Source: Pseudomonadota bacterium
Lineage (GTDB): Bacteria; Pseudomonadota; Gammaproteobacteria; Burkholderiales; Burkholderiaceae_F
Length of the DNA stretch: 64,000 nt
Direction of reading: 5' to 3'
Assembly: GCA_029778535.1 (NCBI GenBank)
Contig: JAKOQB010000005.1
Coordinates: 186,001 to 250,000, forward strand
Shown: in pieces, positions 26,385 through 36,004 of the stretch
Numbering within the stretch: the stretch's first letter is position 1
How the letters are laid out: every line of letters begins with the position of its first letter
Notes under the pieces: generated by a model
What the model was told of the DNA's origin: nothing
Seen by the model: only the letters and a program-made list of their open reading frames with translations
The model's database searches: none
Program-made: the position numbers and the translations under genes

Positions 26385-27299
26385 ATGACATCCCGCTGGA
26401 TCATCGCCACCCGCGCAAGCCCGCTCGCCCTGTGGCAGGCCGAACACGTTCAGGCGCGGCTCGCCGAACTGCACCCGGGCGCGCGCGTCGAGCTGCTCGG
26501 CATGACGACCCGCGGCGACCAGATCCTCGACCGCGCGCTGTCGAAGGTCGGCGGCAAGGGGCTGTTCATCAAGGAGCTCGAGGTGGCGCTGCTCGAAGGG
26601 CGCGCGCAGCTCGCGGTGCATTCGCTGAAGGACGTGCCGATGGACCTGGCGCCGGAGTTCAGGCTCGCGGCGGTGATGGAGCGCGAGGATCCGCGCGACT
26701 GCTTCGTCTCAGTACGCTACGCGTCGCTCGACGAGTTGCCGCGCGGTGCGAAGGTCGGCACCTCGAGCCTGCGGCGCGAGCTGATGCTGCGCGCGCATTA
26801 CCCCCACCTCGACATCCGGCCGGTGCGCGGCAACGTCGGCACCCGGCTGGCGAAGCTCGACCGCGGCGACTTCGACGCGCTGCTGATGGCGGCGGCGGGG
26901 CTGAAGCGGCTCGGCCACGTCGCGCGCATCCGGCAGATCCTGCCGACCTCGACCTTTCTGCCGGCGCCGGGGCAGGGCGCGCTCGGCGTCGAGATCGTCG
27001 CCGGCAACGCGGCAGCCGCAGCGGCCGTGGCACCGCTCGAGCATGCCGCCACGCGCACCGCCGCGACGGCCGAGCGCGAGGTGTCGCGCGGGCTGGGCGG
27101 AAGCTGCGAGGTGCCGCTTGCGGCGTACGCCGAACTCGAAGGCGACACGCTGAAGCTGCGCGCGCTGGTCGGCAACCACACCAGCGGCAAGTTCGTCGAG
27201 GTGCGCGTCGAAGGTGCCAGCGCCGAGCCCGAAGCGCTCGCCGCGCGCGCGGTGGCGGAACTGAAGGCGCGCGGCGCGCTGCAGTTGCTGCCGACGTGA
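26385..27299 (+). CDS. hemC: Hydroxymethylbilane synthase (porphobilinogen deaminase)
   Basis: A 304-residue enzyme that condenses four porphobilinogens to hydroxymethylbilane. The dipyrromethane cofactor attaches to C241 in [10 protein letters not shown]. The catalytic Asp is D83 in HSLKDVPM, and the arginine-rich active-site segments TSSLRRE and [11 protein letters not shown] are intact. Start ATG at 26385 ([19 protein letters not shown]) matches the family. It overlaps hemD by a GTGA junction and heads the hemC-hemD-hemX-hemY operon. Confidence 0.96.
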   Translation: MTSRWIIATRASPLALWQAEHVQARLAELHPGARVELLGMTTRGDQILDRALSKVGGKGLFIKELEVALLEGRAQLAVHSLKDVPMDLAPEFRLAAVMEREDPRDCFVSVRYASLDELPRGAKVGTSSLRRELMLRAHYPHLDIRPVRGNVGTRLAKLDRGDFDALLMAAAGLKRLGHVARIRQILPTSTFLPAPGQGALGVEIVAGNAAAAAAVAPLEHAATRTAATAEREVSRGLGGSCEVPLAAYAELEGDTLKLRALVGNHTSGKFVEVRVEGASAEPEALAARAVAELKARGALQLLPT

Positions 27300-28072
27300 C
27301 CGCCGCGCGTCCGCATCCGATCCTGGTCACGCGGCCGGAAGAGCCGGGCCGACTGTTGACGACCGCGCTGATCGAGCGCGGCGCCGATGCGCTGTGGCTG
27401 CCCGCGTTCGAACTCGCCCCGGCGCCCGATGCCGCGTCGGCGAGGGAAACGCTGGCGCGGCTGGCGACGTTCGACCTCGCGGTCTTCGTCAGTCCCGCGG
27501 CGGTGCGCGCCACCGCGGTGCTGCTGCACGCGCCGTGGCCGACGGCGACCACGATCGGCGCGGCCGGCCACGCGACCGCCGACGCGGTGCGCGCGCGTCT
27601 GCGCCCGGGCGACGACGTGCGCGTGATCGCGCCCGACGCAAACGACGAAGGCGGCTCCGAGGCGTTGCTGCGCGCGCTCGACGCCGCGGGACTCCGCCTC
27701 GCGCGCGTGCTGATCCTGCGCGCGGTCTGCGGCCGCGAATGGCTGGCCGAGCGCTTTGCCGAGCGCGGCGCGGAGGTTCAAGCGCTTGCGGTGTACGACC
27801 GGCGCGCGCACGCGCTGTCGGCCGCGGAAGGGGCGCGCCTGGCGCAGATGGGCGCGCAGCCGATCGACAGCGTGTTCTCCAGCAGCGATGCGGTCGATGC
27901 GCTGCATGCGCGGCTGCCCCACGCGGCATGGGACGCGCTGCTGCGCGGGGTTGCGGTGGCGTCGCACACGCGCATCGCGCAGCGGCTCGCCGAAGCCGGC
28001 TTTGCGCACGTGCGGGTGGCGCCGCTGCGCGCCGACGAGATCATGGCCGTGCTCGAAGGGGCGCCTCAGTAG
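27296..28072 (+). CDS. hemD: Uroporphyrinogen-III synthase
   Basis: A 258-residue enzyme that closes and flips ring D of hydroxymethylbilane to give uroporphyrinogen III. HemD sequences diverge widely. The usable marks are the N-terminal [37 protein letters not shown] and [15 protein letters not shown], which fit the two-domain fold, plus strict context between hemC and hemX. GTG at 27296 lies inside the hemC stop, giving translational coupling. The stop overlaps a TAGAAT hexamer that might give hemX a secondary promoter. Confidence 0.9.
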   Translation: MTAARPHPILVTRPEEPGRLLTTALIERGADALWLPAFELAPAPDAASARETLARLATFDLAVFVSPAAVRATAVLLHAPWPTATTIGAAGHATADAVRARLRPGDDVRVIAPDANDEGGSEALLRALDAAGLRLARVLILRAVCGREWLAERFAERGAEVQALAVYDRRAHALSAAEGARLAQMGAQPIDSVFSSSDAVDALHARLPHAAWDALLRGVAVASHTRIAQRLAEAGFAHVRVAPLRADEIMAVLEGAPQ

Positions 28073-28110
28073 AATCGCGCGCACGGCGCGTATCGCGCCT
28101 TGTCGCCGCG

Positions 28111-29142
28111 ATGAACGAGCCATCCTCGATCCCCCCGCCGTCCCCGATCGCCGCCGCGGAGCGTCCGAGCCGCTGGCGTCATGCGCCGTGGCTCGTCGTC
28201 ATCGCCGTCGCGGTCGCGGGCGTGGTCGCGTATCGCGATCTCGCGCGCGGCAACGCCGAACTGCGCGATCAGGTCGCGCAACTGGCGCGCGACACCGCGC
28301 CCGCGCTGGCGCAGGCGCAGAAGCAAGCGCAGGACGCGCAGCGGCAGCTCGCGGAGCTGAAGCAGACGGTCGAAGCGATGCAGGCCGATCGCGGCGCGCT
28401 CGATCAGCTGGTCGGTGACGTGGTGCGGATGCGCGACGAGGCGGCGCTGATCGACATCGAACGCCTGGTGACGCTCGCATCCGCCGAGCTCCAAATCTCC
28501 GGCCACGTGCCCACCGCGCTGGCGGCGCTGCAGGCGGCGGACCAGCGCCTGCTGCAGGTCGACCGCCCGCAGTACGTGGGGCTGCGGCGCGCGCTGGCGC
28601 ACGACATCGAGCGGCTGCGCGCGGTGCCGCAGATCGACTTCACCGGGCTGGCGTTGCGCATCGATCAGCTGGTGCAGGGCGTCGATGCGTGGCCGCTGCT
28701 GTCCGAGGCGAAACCGGCGCACGCCGCCGCGGCCGCGAAGGGCGCGCCGCCGCCACCGCCGCCGCAGGGCGCCTGGGACAAGTTGCGCGCGTGGCTGGCG
28801 CAGGAGTTCGGCGACTTGATCCGCATCCGCGAAGTGGACACACCCGAGGCGCTGCTGCTGTCGTCGAGCCAGCAGCAGCTCGTGCGCGAGCGGCTGAAGC
28901 TGCGCCTGCTGAGCGCGCGCCAGGCGCTGCTGGCGCGCAACGACAAGCTGTTTCGCAGCGATCTGGCCGGCGCGCAGGCGACGATCAACCGCTATTTCGA
29001 TTCGCGCGCGGCCGGCCCCTCGGCCGCGCTGGCGCAGCTGAAGCAGATCGCGCAGACCACGCTCGCGGTCGACGTGCCGTCGCTCGCCGAGAGCCTGGCC
29101 GCTTTGCGCGCGCTGCGCACCGCGCCGCCGCTGAAGCGATGA
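28111..29142 (+). CDS. hemX: HemX family membrane protein (uroporphyrinogen-III C-methyltransferase-like annotation)
   Basis: A 343-residue bitopic inner-membrane protein. A Pro-rich cytoplasmic start is followed by one membrane helix (WLVVIAVAVAGVVAY, about residues 29–43) and then a long coiled coil (LAQAQKQAQDAQRQLAELKQ). The rest is a helical periplasmic domain. The family is often labelled as a uroporphyrinogen methyltransferase, but no SAM-binding signature is seen; its function is unsettled. A Pro tract (APPPPPPQG) splits the periplasmic region. It overlaps hemY by ATGA and sits in the haem operon. Confidence 0.88.
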   Translation: MNEPSSIPPPSPIAAAERPSRWRHAPWLVVIAVAVAGVVAYRDLARGNAELRDQVAQLARDTAPALAQAQKQAQDAQRQLAELKQTVEAMQADRGALDQLVGDVVRMRDEAALIDIERLVTLASAELQISGHVPTALAALQAADQRLLQVDRPQYVGLRRALAHDIERLRAVPQIDFTGLALRIDQLVQGVDAWPLLSEAKPAHAAAAAKGAPPPPPPQGAWDKLRAWLAQEFGDLIRIREVDTPEALLLSSSQQQLVRERLKLRLLSARQALLARNDKLFRSDLAGAQATINRYFDSRAAGPSAALAQLKQIAQTTLAVDVPSLAESLAALRALRTAPPLKR

Positions 29143-30371
29143 AGTCGCTGATCTGGGCCCTGTTGCTGGCGCTGGTCGCCGCGGCGCTGGCGATCGCCGC
29201 GCAGTTCAACGACGGCAACGTGGTCGTGCTGGTGCCGCCGTACCGGATCGACCTGTCGTTGAACCTGTTTCTGCTGCTGGCGGTGCTGCTGGCGCTCACC
29301 GTGTACGTGCTCGCGTTCGTCGCCCATCGCGCGTTCGACTTTCCGCGCCAGGTGGCGCTGTACCGCGAGCGGCGCGAGCTGGTCGGCGGGCTGCGTGCGC
29401 TGAAGGAAGCGCTGCAGGCGCTGCTGGAGGGCCGCTTTGCACGCGCCGAGCGCGCGGCGAAGGCCGCGCAGGCCTCGCCCGAGAGCGCGGCTCTGGCGGC
29501 GTTGATCGGCGCGCGCGCCGCGCACCGGATGCAGGAGTACGAGCGCCGCGATGCATGGCTGCAGGCCGCTGCCGCCGACCGCAGTGTGCAGACCGCGCGC
29601 CTGGTATCGAGCGCGGAGATGTGGTCGGAAAGCCGCGAGAACGAGCGCGCGCTGGAGGCGATCCGCGGCGTGCAGGCCGGCGGCAGCCGCCATATCCACG
29701 CCGCGCGCATCGCGCTCGCGGCCAACGCGCAGGCGGGGCGCTGGGACGACCTGCTGAAGAACGTGCGCGCGCTCGCCAAGCGCAACGCGCTGCACGAGCT
29801 GCTGGTCGCGCGCTACAAGCGGGTCGGCTATCGCGCGCGGCTGATTGAGAAGCGCCACGACCCGGATCTGCTCGAGGCCGAATGCAGCCGTATTCCGCCC
29901 GAGGACCGGCGCGAGCCGGGGCTGGCGGCCGACGCCGCGCGCTGGCTGGCCGCGGTCGATCGCGGCGCCAGTGCGGCCGCGCTGCTGGAGCAGGCGCTCG
30001 AGCACGAATGGGATCCACGGCCGATCGAGGCCTACGGCCGGATCGACGCGCCGCCGTACCGCGAGCGGATCGAAAAGTGCGAGGCGTGGCTGCAGGAGCA
30101 CCCGAACGACGCGGTGCTGCTGCGCGCGCTCGGCCGGCTGTGCATGCGCGAACAGCTATGGGGCAAGGCGGCGCAGTACCTCAAGCGCAGCGCGGAGGTG
30201 CTGCCGCACCCCGACACCTCGCTCGCGCGCGCGCAACTGGCCGAACTCACCGACGATCGGGCGGGCGCGCGCGAACACTATCGCGACGCCGCGCTCGCGT
30301 ACGCGCGGCTCGCGCACACGGTCGAACGCGACTCGGCCGCGCGCATTGCGCGGCGCGATGCGTCGCTTTGA
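29139..30371 (+). CDS. hemY: HemY family membrane protein with TPR-like repeats
   Basis: A 410-residue protein with two N-terminal membrane helices (LIWALLLALVAAALAIAA and LFLLLAVLLALTVYVLAFV) joined by a short loop, then a helical region of TPR-like repeats (RFARAERAAKAAQASPES, HEWDPRPIEAYGRI, LLRALGRLCMREQLW). The family is the HemY_N domain protein of Proteobacteria, unrelated to the protoporphyrinogen oxidase also called HemY. Its role in haem metabolism is inferred mainly from operon position. It is last in hemC-hemD-hemX-hemY. Confidence 0.9.
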   Translation: MKSLIWALLLALVAAALAIAAQFNDGNVVVLVPPYRIDLSLNLFLLLAVLLALTVYVLAFVAHRAFDFPRQVALYRERRELVGGLRALKEALQALLEGRFARAERAAKAAQASPESAALAALIGARAAHRMQEYERRDAWLQAAAADRSVQTARLVSSAEMWSESRENERALEAIRGVQAGGSRHIHAARIALAANAQAGRWDDLLKNVRALAKRNALHELLVARYKRVGYRARLIEKRHDPDLLEAECSRIPPEDRREPGLAADAARWLAAVDRGASAAALLEQALEHEWDPRPIEAYGRIDAPPYRERIEKCEAWLQEHPNDAVLLRALGRLCMREQLWGKAAQYLKRSAEVLPHPDTSLARAQLAELTDDRAGAREHYRDAALAYARLAHTVERDSAARIARRDASL

Positions 30372-30381
30372 CCGGCTTGGC

Positions 30382-30410
30382 TTGACAAGCGCGCACCCGC
30401 TGCGGAGACT
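30382..30410 (+). promoter_or_regulatory. Consensus -35 box upstream of the second TRAP operon
   Basis: TTGACA occurs at 30382–30387, just after the hemY stop and 51 bases before the TRAP receptor ATG. At 17 bases spacing the -10 position reads GAGACT, which is weak. The match to the -35 consensus is exact, the promoter as a whole uncertain. Confidence 0.35.
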
Positions 30411-30437
30411 TCCGGCGCCTTCAACCAGGGAGACACG

Positions 30438-31406
30438 ATGAAGCTGCATCGAACGCTTCTGTTCGCCGGCCTGCTCGGCGCGGCGCTCAACGCACCGGCG
30501 CAGACGATCATCAAGATCGGCTACGCGACCTCGCCGACCTCACACTACGGCGTCGGCTCGACGGTGTTCTGCGAGGAAATGGAGAAGCGTACCTCCGGCC
30601 GCTACAAGTGCCAGCAGTTTCCCAACTCCGCGCTCGGCGGCGAGCGCGAGATGATCGAGGCGGTGCAGTTGGGCACGCTCGACGTGGTCAACACCTCGAC
30701 CGGGCCGGTCGGCAACTTCGTGCCCGAGGTCAACATCGTCGACATCCCGTTCCTGTTCCGCGACTACGACCACGCGCGCAAGACACTCGACGGCCCGATC
30801 GGCGACGAGCTGCGCGCCAAGTTCCCGAGCAAGGGGCTGATCGCGCTGGCGTGGACCGAGAACGGCTTCCGGCACCTGACCAACAGCAAGCACGCGGTGC
30901 GCACGCCCGACGACGTCAAGGGCCTGAAGGTGCGCACGATGCAAAACAAGGTGCACATCCAGGCGTTCCAGTCGATCGGCGTGCAGCCGACGCCGATGGC
31001 GTTCCCGGAACTGTTCACGGCGCTTCAGCAGGGCACGGTCGACGGACAGGAGAACCCGATACCGGTGATCCTGTCGGCCAAGTTCGCGCAGGTGCAGAAA
31101 TACCTGACGCTCACGGGCCACGTGTATTCGCCGGCGCTGCTGATCACGGCGCCGGCGCTGTGGAACAAGCTGTCCGACGCGGACAAGAAGGCATTCACGG
31201 AGGCCGCGAAGGCGGGCGGCGCCGCGCAGCGCAAGAAGGTCAACGACGACGAGGCGGCCGGCATCGACGAACTGCGCAAGGCCGGCATGCAGGTCATCAC
31301 GAACCCCGACGGCAACGCGTTCCGCCGCGCGATGACGCCGGTGTGGTCGGAGTTCGCCAAGCAATACGGCGCGGAGAACATCAAGCGCATTCAGGATGTG
31401 AAGTGA
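30438..31406 (+). CDS. dctP: TRAP transporter substrate-binding protein, DctP family
   Basis: A 322-residue periplasmic receptor with a Sec signal peptide (MKLHRTLLFAGLLGAALNAPAQ, cut near Ala-Gln). Typical DctP patterns are FPNSALGGEREMIEAVQLGT, VDIPFLFRDYDHA, GLKVRTMQN with the conserved ligand Arg, and FTALQQGTVDGQENP. Relatives bind C4-dicarboxylates or sugar acids; the ligand here is not predictable. It starts a normal dctP-dctQ-dctM operon, separated from dctQ by a REP-like repeat. It is not closely similar to the Tat-exported receptor at 15984–17069. Confidence 0.93.
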   Translation: MKLHRTLLFAGLLGAALNAPAQTIIKIGYATSPTSHYGVGSTVFCEEMEKRTSGRYKCQQFPNSALGGEREMIEAVQLGTLDVVNTSTGPVGNFVPEVNIVDIPFLFRDYDHARKTLDGPIGDELRAKFPSKGLIALAWTENGFRHLTNSKHAVRTPDDVKGLKVRTMQNKVHIQAFQSIGVQPTPMAFPELFTALQQGTVDGQENPIPVILSAKFAQVQKYLTLTGHVYSPALLITAPALWNKLSDADKKAFTEAAKAGGAAQRKKVNDDEAAGIDELRKAGMQVITNPDGNAFRRAMTPVWSEFAKQYGAENIKRIQDVK

Positions 31407-31407
31407 C

Positions 31408-31507
31408 GATGCAATCCAGGCGCGTCTGGCTTGCATCGTCATCTCCGCGCAGGCGGGGATCCAGTCGGTCATGGCAGTAGCTGGATTCCCGCTTCCGCGG
31501 GAATGAC
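31408..31507. repeat. REP-like composite hairpin element between dctP and dctQ
   Basis: The first hairpin pairs GATGCAATCCAG (31408–31419) with CTGGCTTGCATC (31426–31437). The second is a long imperfect inverted repeat between 31439–31464 and 31481–31506, with the inner stem TTCCCGC/GCGGGAA around TTCC. The GGGAATGA-type end is shared with the repeats at 41231–41297 and 44582–44675. Such elements may damp transcription between dctP and the permease genes or protect the dctP mRNA, as REPs do in other operons. Confidence 0.85.
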
Positions 31508-31524
31508 GCGCGACGCCGGGTACG

Positions 31525-32016
31525 ATGCGGAAATCGATCCTCGCCCTCGACCGCGTCGTCACCAACGCCGTCTGGTCGCTGGCGGCGCTGCTGCTCGGCG
31601 CGATAAGCTGCCTCGGGCTGTACCAGGTGCTGGTGCGCTTCGTGTTCAACCAGCCCAGCCCGTGGACCGAAGAACTGATCGGGCGGCTGCTGATCTGGAC
31701 GGTCGCGCTCGGCGTCGTCGCGGCGTTTCGGCAGGGCGCACTCGTCTGCGTCGACCTGATGCTGCGCGCCTCGCGCGGCGCGTGGCGCCGCATCGTGCGG
31801 CTGATCATCCTGTGCGTGACGCTGGCGTTCCTCGCGCTGCTCGCCTGGGTCGGCTTCGATCTCGCCTGGCGTATCCGCCTCCAGACCTTCGCCAGCCTGC
31901 CGATTTCGATCGGCTGGGCGTACCTGGCGCTTCCGGTCGGCGCGGCGTTCTCGATTCTGGCGGTGCTTGCCGACCATTTCGATCCGGTCAACCGCGAGCT
32001 GGAAGTGCAGCAGTAG
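31525..32016 (+). CDS. dctQ: TRAP transporter small permease subunit, DctQ family
   Basis: A 163-residue protein with four membrane helices (VWSLAALLLGAISCLGLYQV, the WTEELIGRLLIWTVALGVVAAF region, IVRLIILCVTLAFLALLAWV, WAYLALPVGAAFSILAVLA). The PSPWTEEL motif before helix 2 is the DctQ hallmark. It is the second gene of the operon, 118 bases after dctP across the REP-like element and 9 bases before dctM. The start ATG at 31525 follows the repeat closely, so the repeat forms most of its leader. Confidence 0.92.
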   Translation: MRKSILALDRVVTNAVWSLAALLLGAISCLGLYQVLVRFVFNQPSPWTEELIGRLLIWTVALGVVAAFRQGALVCVDLMLRASRGAWRRIVRLIILCVTLAFLALLAWVGFDLAWRIRLQTFASLPISIGWAYLALPVGAAFSILAVLADHFDPVNRELEVQQ

Positions 32017-32025
32017 GTTCTCGCC

Positions 32026-33489
32026 ATGTCGATCGCGCTGCTGGTCACGATGCTGGTGTGCTTCGCGTTCAGCGTGTCGGTCGCGGTATCGATCGGCGTG
32101 GCGGCCTGGGTCGGCATGGCCGGATTCACGACACTGCCGTGGCTGGCGGCGCCGAAGGAGATGTTCACCGCGATCGACAAGTTTCCGCTCGCGGCGATTC
32201 CGTTCTTCATCCTCGCCGGCAACCTGATGGAAACGGGCGGCATCTCGCGCCGCCTGGTCGATTTCGCCAAGTCAATTGTCGGCGGCGTGCAGGGCGGTCT
32301 GCCGATGACCTGCGTACTGACCTGCATGATCTTCGCCGCGGTGTCGGGCTCGTCAGTCGCCACCACGTTCGCGATCGGCGCGATCCTGATCCCGGCGCTG
32401 ATCCAGCACGGCTACCCGCGCAACTGGGCCGCGGCGCTGCAGGCTTGCAGCGCGGAGCTCGGGGTGATCATTCCGCCGTCGATCCCGATGATCCTGTACG
32501 GCGTGTCGGCCGAGGTGTCGATCGGCGAACTCTTCAGCGCCGGCTTCGGACCGGGCGTGCTGATCGGCGGTGCGCTGATGCTGTTCGTGTTCCTGACGTG
32601 CAAGCGGCAGGGCTGGGGCAGGAACGACGGCGACAATCGGTTGCCGCTGTCATCGGCCGCGATCGACCTGGCCGCGCTCGCCGGCGCGCTGGCCTCGTTC
32701 TGGCTCGGCAATCGCGTGCTCGGGCCGCTCGTCGCCGGCGGCAACGCACAGGCGATCGATCGCGCGACCGATCTCGTGGGTCTCGCGTGCGGGGTGGCGT
32801 ACTTCATCGTGCTCACCGCGGTGCCACGGCTGCGCGAGGCGCTGCTCAAGCGCGCGACCTTCGCGCTGATGATGCCGGTCATCATCCTCGGCGGCATCTA
32901 CGGTGGCGTGTTCACGCCGACCGAGGCGTCGGTGATCGCAGTGTTCTACGCGGTGATCGTCGGCATGTTCGTCTACCGCGAGGTGCGGCTGCCGCAGCTC
33001 TGGCTGGCGTTAAAGCGGTCGGTGATCTCGGCGGCGGTGATCATGTTCATCATCGCCAATGCGGGGCTGTTCGCGTATCTGATCACGCGCGCCGGCATTC
33101 CGGAGCAGATCGGCACGTTTCTGAAGGAGTCGCTCAAGACGCGCGATTGGTTCCTGCTCGGCGTCAACGCGGCGCTGTTCGTGATCGGCATGTTCATCGA
33201 GACCTCGGCGTCGATCATCGTGCTGGCGCCGATCCTGGCGCCGGTGGCCGCGCATTTCGGCATCGACCCGGTGCACTTCGGCACGATCATGGTCGTCAAC
33301 CTCGCGCTCGGCATGATCACGCCTCCGTTCGGGGTAAACCTGTTCGCCGCCTGCACGGTGGCCAAGATCTCGCTCGACCAGATCGTCCCGCGCCTGCTGC
33401 CGTTCGTGTGCGTGGTGCTGGCGTGCCTGCTGGTGATCACCTATTTCCCGCCGCTGACGCTCGCGCTGCGCGATCTGGTGTATCGGTGA
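32026..33489 (+). CDS. dctM: TRAP transporter large permease subunit, DctM family
   Basis: A 487-residue inner-membrane transporter subunit. DctM marks include IPFFILAGNLMETGGISRRLVDFA, IFAAVSGSSVATTFAIG, ELGVIIPPSIPMILYGV, YGGVFTPTEASVIAVFYA and NLALGMITPPFGVNLF. A central segment (about residues 195–265) is longer than in the shortest members and carries extra helices. It pairs with the preceding DctQ and DctP for uptake driven by sodium. Confidence 0.94.
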   Translation: MSIALLVTMLVCFAFSVSVAVSIGVAAWVGMAGFTTLPWLAAPKEMFTAIDKFPLAAIPFFILAGNLMETGGISRRLVDFAKSIVGGVQGGLPMTCVLTCMIFAAVSGSSVATTFAIGAILIPALIQHGYPRNWAAALQACSAELGVIIPPSIPMILYGVSAEVSIGELFSAGFGPGVLIGGALMLFVFLTCKRQGWGRNDGDNRLPLSSAAIDLAALAGALASFWLGNRVLGPLVAGGNAQAIDRATDLVGLACGVAYFIVLTAVPRLREALLKRATFALMMPVIILGGIYGGVFTPTEASVIAVFYAVIVGMFVYREVRLPQLWLALKRSVISAAVIMFIIANAGLFAYLITRAGIPEQIGTFLKESLKTRDWFLLGVNAALFVIGMFIETSASIIVLAPILAPVAAHFGIDPVHFGTIMVVNLALGMITPPFGVNLFAACTVAKISLDQIVPRLLPFVCVVLACLLVITYFPPLTLALRDLVYR

Positions 33490-33527
33490 CGGTCCCGGGT
33501 TGATCCGGTTCGCGCCGGCGTGTTCGA

Positions 33528-35234
33528 ATGGGCGCGATGAATTGGATCAACGAGGCGCTGCTTGCGGCGGGACTGCTGCTGTTCGTTGCGCTGCTGCTGT
33601 CGGCGGCGTCGCAGCGCGTCGGCGTTCCGGCGCTGCTCGTGTTCCTCGCGGTCGGACTGATCGCGACCGAGCTGCCCGGCGTGCCCTCGCATCCGGTCGA
33701 TACCGCGGGCGCGGCGATGATCGGAAATCTTGCGCTGGCGGTGATCCTGCTCGACGGCGGGCTGCGCACGCGGCTGGCGACTTTCCGCATGGTTGCCGCG
33801 CCGGCGCTCGTGCTGGCGACGATCGGCGTGGTGCTGACCGCGGCGCTGGTCGGCGCGATCGCGGTGGCCGCGCTCGGATTCGACTGGCGCCACGGGCTGC
33901 TGCTCGGCGCGTTGATCGGCTCGACCGATGCCGCGGCGGTATTCGCGCTGCTGCGCACCGGCGGCGTGCGGTTGAACGAGCGCGTCGCGGCCACGCTCGA
34001 GGTGGAATCCGGCGTCAACGACCCGATGGCGGTGTTCCTGACGCTGGCGCTGCTGGAGCTGATCCGCGCGCCCGGCGGCCCGCTGCTGCAACTTGCGTCG
34101 ATGTTCGCGCAGCAGATGGGTCTCGGGCTCGTCTGCGCGCTGGTGCTCGGCCGCGCGCTGGCTGCGATCGTCGCGCGCGTGCATCTGGCCGAGAGTCTGT
34201 CCGCTCTGCTGATCCAGTCCGGCGGGTTGTTGATCTTCGCGACCGCAAACCTGCTCGGCGGCAGCGGCTTTCTCGCGATATACCTGACGGGAATGATCGT
34301 CGCGAGACGGCGCGTGCACGTTGGCGAAGACGTGCTGCGCGCCTCCGACGGGCTCGCGTGGCTGGCGCAGGCGGCGATGTTTCTGATCCTGGGACTCTTC
34401 GCGCAGATCGAGCGGCTGTGGGAGACGGCGTCGTCGGCGCTGCTGATTGCGCTCGGGCTCGTATTCGTCGCGCGGCCACTGGCGGTGGCCGCGTGCCTGG
34501 CGCCGTTCCGCTATTGCCTGCGCGAGACGCTGTTCATCGGCTGGGTCGGACTGCGGGGTGCAGTGCCGATCGTGCTGGCGCTGTTTCCGATGCTGGCCGG
34601 GCTGTCGCAGGCCGACGGGATGTTCCACATCGTGTTCTTCTCGGTGCTCGTGTCGCTGCTGCTGCAGGGAGCGACGCTGGCGTGGTCGGCACGGCTGGCG
34701 CGCGTCGACCTGCCCGCGGCGTCGCCGGCGCTGTCGTCGGCGGCGATGGAGACCGTGCGCGAGCCGCGCGACCTGGTGCAACTGCGCGTGCTGCCGTCCG
34801 CGCGCGTGGTCGGACGACGAGCCGACGAAGTCGACTGGCCGCGCGGGTGCCGCCTCGTCGAGGTCGCCCGCGGCAGCGAGGTCGCGGACGTCGATCGGCT
34901 GCACGCCGGCGACGTCGTCGCGCTGCTGGCGCCGGCCGACGCAGTCGACGAGCTCGAACTGCTGTTCGGTCCCGCGGCCGAGGGTGCGGAGTGGATGCTC
35001 GATGCCGCTGCGACCCTCGGCGATCTGCACGCGTTCTATGCGATCGACCTGCCGCCCGATGCGCGCGCCGATGAGCGCGTGATCGACTTTCTGCGGCGAC
35101 GGCTGCGCGGCCGGCCGGCCGCGGGCGACGGCGTTGCGCTCGGGCCGATCATGCTCACCGTGCGGCAGGCCGCGGGCGGCGTGATCCGGCGTGTCGCCAT
35201 GCAGTTCGGGAGGTCGCGCGACGACTCGGCCTAG
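33528..35234 (+). CDS. K+/H+ antiporter NhaP2 (CvrA type) with regulatory C-terminus
   Basis: A 568-residue CPA1 cation/proton antiporter. The membrane domain covers about residues 1–390, with LDGGLRTRL, GALIGSTDAAAVFALLR and ESGVNDPMAVFLTL (ND ion-binding pair) typical of NhaP2/CvrA. The C-terminal part has a TrkA-C-like domain (LVQLRVLPSARVVGRRADEVDWPRG) and a CorC/HlyC-like end, both expected for this subfamily. E. coli CvrA protects from low osmolarity. ATG at 33528 or 33537 are both possible starts. Its TAG stop overlaps the convergent SDR stop on the palindrome CTAG. Confidence 0.9.
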   Translation: MGAMNWINEALLAAGLLLFVALLLSAASQRVGVPALLVFLAVGLIATELPGVPSHPVDTAGAAMIGNLALAVILLDGGLRTRLATFRMVAAPALVLATIGVVLTAALVGAIAVAALGFDWRHGLLLGALIGSTDAAAVFALLRTGGVRLNERVAATLEVESGVNDPMAVFLTLALLELIRAPGGPLLQLASMFAQQMGLGLVCALVLGRALAAIVARVHLAESLSALLIQSGGLLIFATANLLGGSGFLAIYLTGMIVARRRVHVGEDVLRASDGLAWLAQAAMFLILGLFAQIERLWETASSALLIALGLVFVARPLAVAACLAPFRYCLRETLFIGWVGLRGAVPIVLALFPMLAGLSQADGMFHIVFFSVLVSLLLQGATLAWSARLARVDLPAASPALSSAAMETVREPRDLVQLRVLPSARVVGRRADEVDWPRGCRLVEVARGSEVADVDRLHAGDVVALLAPADAVDELELLFGPAAEGAEWMLDAAATLGDLHAFYAIDLPPDARADERVIDFLRRRLRGRPAAGDGVALGPIMLTVRQAAGGVIRRVAMQFGRSRDDSA

Positions 35235-35992
35235 ACGCAGCGCCCGCCGTCGACCTCCAGGCACGCGCCGGTGATGAACGCGGCCTCGTCGGAGGCGAGG
35301 AACACGCACGCGTTGGCGATGTCGAGCGGCTTGCTGAAGCGGCCGAGCGGGATCGTCGCGAGGAACTTCTTGCGGTTCTCCGGCGTGTCCGGCAGGCCCA
35401 TGAACTGCTCGAGCAGCCCCGTCTCGCCGATCACCGGGTTCACGCAGTTGACGCGGATGTTGTCGGGGCCGAGTTCGGCCGCCATCGCCTTGCTGGTGAC
35501 GATCGCCGCGCCCTTGCTGCCGTTGTACCAGACCAGTCCCGGCCGCGGCCGCACGCCGGCGGTCGACGCGATCGTGATGAACGAGCCGCCGCCGCGGGTG
35601 CGGAAGTACGGCACCATGTGGATCGCGGTCCAGTACAGGCTCTTGACGTTGACCGCGTAGACGCGGTCGAACTCCGCTTCGCTGACGTTCAACAGCGGCT
35701 GATTCTTGTGCGTGGTGCCGGCGTTGTTGACGACGATGTCGAGCGCACCGAAGTGCGCGAGCGCCGCGTCGAGCAGTGCCTTCACGTCGCCGCTGCGCGA
35801 CACGTCGCCATGCGCGAACTGCGCGCGGCCGCCTTGCGCGCGAATTCCCGCCGCCACCCGCTCCCCCGTCTCGCGTGCCAGATCGTTGACGACCACCGCG
35901 CAACCTTCCTGCGCAAACCGCTGCGCGATCCCCTCACCGAAGCCCGACGCCCCCCCGGTGACGATCGCCACCTTCTTCTCGAGCCTTCCCAT
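35231..35992 (-). CDS. SDR family oxidoreductase
   Basis: A 253-residue classical short-chain dehydrogenase. The cofactor motif TGGASGFGEG starts at residue 12, the NNAG motif is at 89–92, and the catalytic set is S143, Y156 and K160 (YNGSK). The residue after the second beta strand is Asp (VVVNDLA), which favours NAD over NADP. The aldehyde dehydrogenase gene lies just upstream on the same strand, so the pair may oxidise an alcohol to a carboxylic acid; the substrate is unknown. The two are separated by a heptad repeat. Confidence 0.9.
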   Translation of the reverse strand: MGRLEKKVAIVTGGASGFGEGIAQRFAQEGCAVVVNDLARETGERVAAGIRAQGGRAQFAHGDVSRSGDVKALLDAALAHFGALDIVVNNAGTTHKNQPLLNVSEAEFDRVYAVNVKSLYWTAIHMVPYFRTRGGGSFITIASTAGVRPRPGLVWYNGSKGAAIVTSKAMAAELGPDNIRVNCVNPVIGETGLLEQFMGLPDTPENRKKFLATIPLGRFSKPLDIANACVFLASDEAAFITGACLEVDGGRCV

Positions 35993-36004
35993 GTCACTCC
36001 ATCC

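Noticed and set aside
24530-28072. An 1180-codon open frame on the plus strand across ppc and hemD
   Set aside because: Only the part from 27296 is a gene (hemD). The rest is antisense to ppc, has Arg/Ala/Gln-rich low-complexity translation, and is an effect of high GC.
28111-29142. hemX as a true uroporphyrinogen-III methyltransferase
   Set aside because: No SAM-binding or SUMT motifs are visible; the protein is a membrane-anchored coiled coil.
33441-35903. An 820-codon minus-strand open frame opposite the antiporter gene
   Set aside because: Gln/Arg/His-rich translation without motifs; the antiporter and SDR genes account for the region.
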